Of a DNA stretch of 64,000 nucleotides, positions 59,885 through 64,000 are shown one piece after another. Position 1 is the first letter of the stretch. Each line of letters opens with the position of its first letter. Source of the DNA: Catelliglobosispora koreensis DSM 44566 (GTDB lineage: Bacteria; Actinomycetota; Actinomycetes; Mycobacteriales; Micromonosporaceae); contig NZ_KB903253.1 in the NCBI RefSeq assembly GCF_000379685.1, forward strand, positions 62,001 to 126,000, given 5' to 3'. The notes beneath the pieces are model-generated. The model ran no database searches. It was given only the letters and a program-made list of their open reading frames with translations, and was not told the DNA's origin. Position numbers and translations under genes: made by a program.

Positions 59885-61321
59885 TCACCGGCGGTGACGG
59901 AGGATGTCCCTAATGTCCTTGTAGAGCACAACGACAGCCGCCGCACCAGCGATAAGTGCGCCGATGACACTCGGTATCCACCCGTCTTTGAGGAATTGTG
60001 CGATCGCCACGGCGAGGGCAATAGCCAGCACTGAGCGGATCACTGGGCCATACCAGGCGAGCTGATGCCGGCGGGCGATGACCACGAGTGGCCACGCCGC
60101 ACTGACGACGGCGGCCAGCAAATAGGAAGCTCCCACGCCCAGCCCGCCGATCCAGATGCCGAGCGGCACAGCGGCGATCACAGCCGCGAACCAGCCCACG
60201 ACCGCCGACCCTACGGGAATCCGCACATCGCGAGCGTCCCCACTGGACAGTGCGTTCACGGCACCTACTTGCGACACCATGAAGAAGCTCGCGACGAGGA
60301 GCGCTTGCAGAACCGTGGCGCCAGCCGCGTATTCGGCCCCATAGAGCGTGCTGAGGACCGGCTGCGCCAGCACCACGGCCACGGCGAAAAGAGGTGCCAG
60401 GAGGACGAACAGCGCCCGGGTCGTCAGATCGGCGTGCCGCTTGACGGTCTCCGCGTCGCCGGCTCCGTGCGCGTGCGCCATCGCCGGGAACAAAGCCATG
60501 CTGAGCGCCCGCGGCAAGAAGTAAAGCGGAGCGACGAGCGCGACGGATACCCCGAAGTAGGCCACCTCTTGCTGGGACGTGACGATCTCAGCGATGACCG
60601 GCAGGGCTTGCAGCAGACCGGCACTGGCGAAGCCGCCAAGGCTGGCCAGGCCGACGAAGCCCCAGATCTCACGTCTTTCCGCCGCCGATACCAGGGACAC
60701 CGGTGCTTTGGGCTGGCCCCGGCGCAACATGAACCACGCGCCGAAGATGAGAACGGTGTAGCCGAGCGCTAGCGGAAGTAGATAGGCCGTCCACCCCGCC
60801 GACACGACAAGGATCATCAGGCCGATGGCGACGACCGAGCCCGCCAGCTCCAGCCGGACGTATCCAGCGACCCGGTCGAAACCGTAGAGCGCCTGTTTCT
60901 CAATGCTGTAAAGGGAGAAGGCCAGCGTCAGTAAACCCGTGGCCGCCGCGTCCGCGATGGACGCTCCCCACAGGTAGATCCCCGCGCCCGTGAGCAAGGA
61001 CAGCAGCACCGACGCCAGGAGCCCGGCCCGCGAGATGAGGCGGTAAACCGCTTGTGCGGTAAGCGAGTTTCCCCGTCCTAAGTGGAACGGGATGAACTTG
61101 CCGGCCGCGCTCGATAGACCGCCGGGCAGGAAGAGACCGGCCATCATCGTCGCACCGATCATGACGCTCACCTGCGCCACGATCTCCTTGGTGGTGGCGT
61201 GCGCCAGCAGCAGGTTGTGCACGAGCCGCGTCACGCCGAGTGCCGCGATGGCCAGCATTGACAGCAAGCTCGTCCTGATGACCGTGCCGGAACGCCTGTT
61301 CACGACGGCGGCCTCAGCCAC
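59885..61321 (-). CDS. Wzx-like polysaccharide flippase (MOP superfamily)
   Basis: 478 residues with about 14 helices. LFLPGGLSSAAGKFIPFHLGRG and PLYFLPRALSMALFPAMAHAHG are typical of oligosaccharide flippases. It should move a lipid-linked repeat unit across the membrane for the Wzy/WaaL-like protein. The GTG at 61321 overlaps the end of the upstream glycosyltransferase by 8 bp. Confidence 0.88.
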   Translation of the reverse strand: MAEAAVVNRRSGTVIRTSLLSMLAIAALGVTRLVHNLLLAHATTKEIVAQVSVMIGATMMAGLFLPGGLSSAAGKFIPFHLGRGNSLTAQAVYRLISRAGLLASVLLSLLTGAGIYLWGASIADAAATGLLTLAFSLYSIEKQALYGFDRVAGYVRLELAGSVVAIGLMILVVSAGWTAYLLPLALGYTVLIFGAWFMLRRGQPKAPVSLVSAAERREIWGFVGLASLGGFASAGLLQALPVIAEIVTSQQEVAYFGVSVALVAPLYFLPRALSMALFPAMAHAHGAGDAETVKRHADLTTRALFVLLAPLFAVAVVLAQPVLSTLYGAEYAAGATVLQALLVASFFMVSQVGAVNALSSGDARDVRIPVGSAVVGWFAAVIAAVPLGIWIGGLGVGASYLLAAVVSAAWPLVVIARRHQLAWYGPVIRSVLAIALAVAIAQFLKDGWIPSVIGALIAGAAAVVVLYKDIRDILRHRR

Positions 61322-62504
61322 GGCGCAGGGCCGCCATCCGGTCGATGACGTCGTAGTAGTGCTCCCGCTGATAGCGCCATGTGCGCCCGGTCATGACTTC
61401 CCGGGCGCGCTCGGCTTGGATGCGTGCCTTCTCCGGTTCGCGGATGAGACGCAGCATCGCTTCACGCAGGTTCTCCGGGCTGGCGGGATCGACGAAAGTC
61501 ACCGCGTCATCCGGGAAGTAGTGCTCGATGGTCGGATTGCGGAACGTGATCACCGGGATGCCCATCACGGCGTATTCCATCAGCTTGTTCGGCAGGACAT
61601 TGGCGGTCCACGGGTCGAGCTGACTCGCCAGGATGCCAACGTGAATCTTGTCCAGCTCGCGCGTCATCTCGTTGATGGGCAACAGTTTCGTGGGCAGTTG
61701 CACGGCGTCACTGAGGTCTAGCTCGGTGACTCGCTCGCGCAATGGCGTGATGCCATCGCCGCTGCCCCACACGCGCATCTTGGCGGCGGGTGCTTCCGCG
61801 TGCACCATCTTGAGCGCTTCGGCGACCTGCACCAAGCCGTGCCTTGGCGCGATAAGGCCGTGATAACCGAAGACGACTTCGCCACCGGGCTCCCAGCCCT
61901 TCCACGGGCGAGCCTGGAAGTGGCGGTCGTCCGGGCAATTCATCACCGTCGTCACGCGCGTGCTGGTCATCGACCGCAGCATCTCCGCGTATTTCTCGTG
62001 CGGGCTTAGTACCTCGTTGGCGAATTTGAACGAGGCACGCTCGCTGAAGCGCACCGCGGCCATGAGGGCGTTCTTGTTCTCGAACTTGGAGGAGAACAGT
62101 TCAGAGGTCAGGTCGTGGACGTCGAGCACCACGGGCACCCGCAGCGCACGCTGCCACGTCGCCGAGAACACCAGCGCTTCAGGCATGGAGTGGGCCTGAA
62201 CGACGTCGAACTTGCGGCCCCAGCGCACCATCCGCGCCGCGGCACGGGCCGCGAAACCGCCGTAGAGCTTGATGTAGGACATGCTGGACTCGCCGCGGTA
62301 CTTCTGCGTCGGCAGGTGAACGACTTTCACTCCGTCGATCATCTCGACCTCGGGCCTGCCCGGGGAGTGCAAAGCGAGCACGGTAACTTCGTCACCGCGC
62401 TCAACGAGGGCTTCAGCTTGCCGTCGCACTCGCGCGTCCGACTCGTACTCGCTGATGACGAGCATGCCCACGCGCACTGGGCGCCGCTGCGTTGCTTCCA
62501 CCAC
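61314..62504 (-). CDS. Glycosyltransferase, family 4 (GT-B fold)
   Basis: 396 residues from GTG 62504 (62501 also possible). Acceptor-domain motifs are SEYESDARVRRQAEALVERG and FDVVQAHSMPEALV. The donor domain has GYHGLIAPRHGL and PWTANVLPNKLMEYAVMGIP, the E-containing nucleotide-sugar site. This is the first gene of the cluster; it begins 28 bp after the AidB-like gene, with no clear promoter between, so read-through is possible. Upstream in-frame codons lie inside that gene. Confidence 0.88.
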   Translation of the reverse strand: MVEATQRRPVRVGMLVISEYESDARVRRQAEALVERGDEVTVLALHSPGRPEVEMIDGVKVVHLPTQKYRGESSMSYIKLYGGFAARAAARMVRWGRKFDVVQAHSMPEALVFSATWQRALRVPVVLDVHDLTSELFSSKFENKNALMAAVRFSERASFKFANEVLSPHEKYAEMLRSMTSTRVTTVMNCPDDRHFQARPWKGWEPGGEVVFGYHGLIAPRHGLVQVAEALKMVHAEAPAAKMRVWGSGDGITPLRERVTELDLSDAVQLPTKLLPINEMTRELDKIHVGILASQLDPWTANVLPNKLMEYAVMGIPVITFRNPTIEHYFPDDAVTFVDPASPENLREAMLRLIREPEKARIQAERAREVMTGRTWRYQREHYYDVIDRMAALRRG

Positions 62505-62532
62505 GCGAGGATAGCGCCTCGGCGTTTGTTCG

Positions 62533-64000
62533 CTAGCGTGCCCCAAATGCCCGGTCTGTGATCGCGGAGGCAGGGGTGCCCGGCGGCAGCGTGCCGAAGA
62601 CACCGCTCCAGTCCCCTTCCAGGCGTGTGGCGCAGAACGCGTCAGCGATGTCGGCAGGAGCCTGGCGCACGAGCAGCGAACCCTGCAAACACACCGCCAT
62701 GAGCGCTGTGATGCGCCGGGCACTGGACTGATCCGCCGTCAGCAGCAAGGTTTGCAGCCGCTTGACGGCAGCGTCCAAACGCGCGTCAGCGCCCTCGGAC
62801 AGCGCCAGCTCGGCGAAGAAAGCCGAAACGCTCTCGGGCTGCTTTGCCATGGCACGCAACGTGTCTAGCGCGATGACGTTGCCCGAGCCCTCCCAGATGG
62901 AGTTCAGCGGTGCTTCGCGGTAGAGCCGGGGCAGGCCGCTGTCTTCGACATAACCGTTGCCGCCCAGGCATTCCAGAGCTTCAGCGGCGACCATCGGCCC
63001 GCGCTTGCACACCCAGAACTTGCCCACCGCGGTGGCGAGCCGTCCAAACGCGACTTCGCCGGTGTCCACCGCGTTGGCCAGGCGCAGCATCAACGCCGTG
63101 GCCGCTTCGCTTTCCACGGCTAAATCGGCGAGCACACTGGTCATGGCGGGCTGGTCGACGAGCAGCTCCCCAAAAGCGCGGCGGTGCCGGGCGTGGTGGA
63201 TCGCCTGCACGAGCGCGGCACGCATGAGCCCGGCCGAGCCGATGACACAGTCGAGCCGTGTCATCTGGACCATCTCGATGATGGTGGCGACGCCCCGGCC
63301 TTCCGGGCCGGCCCGCCACGCGACGGTGTCGTCAAACTCCACTTCGGACGAGGCGTTGGACCGGTTGCCCAGCTTGTCTTTCAAGCGCTGCAAGCGAAAC
63401 GTGTTGCGGGTGCCGTCGGGCAGCACACGGGGCAGCAGGAAACACGTCAGCCCACCGGGCGCTTGCGCGAGCACCAGGAACACATCGCTCATCGGTGCCG
63501 AGCAGAACCACTTATGCCCGGTCAGCAAATAGTGATCGCCCGTGGGCACAGCCCGCGTCGTGTTGGCGCGAACGTCGGAGCCGCCTTGCTTCTCCGTCAT
63601 CGCCATGCCAGCGATGAGACCGTCCTTTTCCAAAGGCGGGCGAAGCCCGAAATCGTAGGTACGGCTTGCCAGCTTCGCCTCGTACAAGGACGCGAGCGAC
63701 GGCTCGTGCCGCAACGCGGGCAGGATCGCATAGGTCATCGAGATCGGACAGCCATGGCCCGCTTCCACTTGTGCCCCAAGGTAAGCCAGTGCCGCGCGCT
63801 TGACATGACTTCCGCCAGCCGCCCACGGCGCCCCGGCGGCACCGGCTTCGACCGCGCGGCGCATCAGCTCGTGCCAGGCCGGATGGAACTCGACTTCGTC
63901 GATGCGGTTGCCGAAGCGGTCATGGGTGCGCAGCACGGGTGGGTAGGAGTGCGCGAGCCGCGCCAGCTCCTGGGCCTGCTCCGAGCCGAAGAAGCTGCCA
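62533..64000 (-). CDS. AidB-like acyl-CoA dehydrogenase (partial, runs off window end)
   Basis: At least 489 codons. The frame continues past 64000 with sequence upstream of RTHDRFGNRIDEVEFHPAWHELM. The AidB features are AMTEKQGGSDVRANTT (substrate- and FAD-binding loop), HKWFCSAPMSD and ECLGGNGYVEDSGLPRLYREAP, the last containing the Glu of the active site. AidB proteins are FAD-dependent and linked to alkylation damage; many actinobacterial homologues may be true acyl-CoA dehydrogenases. Confidence 0.9.
   Translation of the reverse strand, partial: GSFFGSEQAQELARLAHSYPPVLRTHDRFGNRIDEVEFHPAWHELMRRAVEAGAAGAPWAAGGSHVKRAALAYLGAQVEAGHGCPISMTYAILPALRHEPSLASLYEAKLASRTYDFGLRPPLEKDGLIAGMAMTEKQGGSDVRANTTRAVPTGDHYLLTGHKWFCSAPMSDVFLVLAQAPGGLTCFLLPRVLPDGTRNTFRLQRLKDKLGNRSNASSEVEFDDTVAWRAGPEGRGVATIIEMVQMTRLDCVIGSAGLMRAALVQAIHHARHRRAFGELLVDQPAMTSVLADLAVESEAATALMLRLANAVDTGEVAFGRLATAVGKFWVCKRGPMVAAEALECLGGNGYVEDSGLPRLYREAPLNSIWEGSGNVIALDTLRAMAKQPESVSAFFAELALSEGADARLDAAVKRLQTLLLTADQSSARRITALMAVCLQGSLLVRQAPADIADAFCATRLEGDWSGVFGTLPPGTPASAITDRAFGAR

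Noticed and set aside
1-64000. tRNA, rRNA, CRISPR arrays, replication origin, integrase
   Set aside because: None could be recognised by eye on either strand. A dedicated tRNA or ncRNA search was not possible here.

Overview
The window is high-GC actinobacterial DNA. An actinobacterial fatty-acid locus (PucR-type FasR regulator, fabD, fabH, acpP, fabF) is followed by an AccD6-type carboxyltransferase, as in mycobacteria. A homodimeric aceE, a DUF3145 gene, a HelD-type helicase, a DUF222/HNH gene and many GTG-started or apparently leaderless genes fit the same picture. A Pseudonocardiales-like organism (Amycolatopsis/Lentzea/Saccharothrix relatives) is my best guess; this rests on gene content and was not tested.

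Layout. 1-5.2 kb: a truncated TPP-dependent 2-oxoacid dehydrogenase E1, divergent from a GbsR/MarR-type regulator with its ABC exporter, then a MuiA-like (DUF4139) gene with a small membrane protein. 5.4-16.6 kb: aceE, an M48 metalloprotease, a DUF998-type membrane protein, a nitroreductase, a YjbQ protein, a DUF3558-like secreted protein coupled to a 57-residue peptide, a ThuA protein, gltX, a CopC protein, a membrane-anchored protein and an LppM-like lipoprotein. 16.6-23.1 kb: fatty-acid biosynthesis. 23.2-34.8 kb: an MFS exporter and PLP enzyme divergent from a MocR regulator, then DUF3145, DedA, HelD, a FtsX-type permease and a DUF222/HNH protein. 34.9-47.6 kb: a mainly secretory block (serine hydrolase, alpha-amylase with two starch-binding domains, penicillin acylase with an F5/8C domain, DNase I-like nuclease, GH20 hexosaminidase), fitting a soil saprophyte. 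47.6-48.3 kb: an extragenic palindrome and a chain of small, partly degenerate ORFs. 48.3-62.5 kb: a minus-strand surface-glycan cluster. From 62.5 kb: a truncated AidB-like acyl-CoA dehydrogenase.

The glycan cluster is the most unusual part. Its genes, in transcription order, are a glycosyltransferase, a Wzx-like flippase, a Wzy/WaaL-like polymerase or ligase, a Gfo/Idh sugar oxidoreductase, E1 alpha, E1 beta, a three-part fusion (lipoyl domain, peripheral subunit-binding domain, PglD/NeuD-type left-handed beta-helix acyltransferase), a DegT aminotransferase, a second glycosyltransferase, galE, a fusion of a degenerate alpha/beta-hydrolase with a second DegT aminotransferase, and a PhyH dioxygenase. 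Most neighbours overlap by 4 bp. I infer a dedicated 2-oxoacid dehydrogenase complex in which the usual E2 catalytic domain is replaced by a sugar N-acyltransferase. It would decarboxylate a 2-oxoacid and pass the acyl group from lipoamide straight to an aminosugar, bypassing free acyl-CoA. I do not know of a described system like this.

Genes are tightly packed and no gene-free stretch exceeds 300 bases. I saw no tRNA, rRNA, CRISPR array, transposase or integrase.
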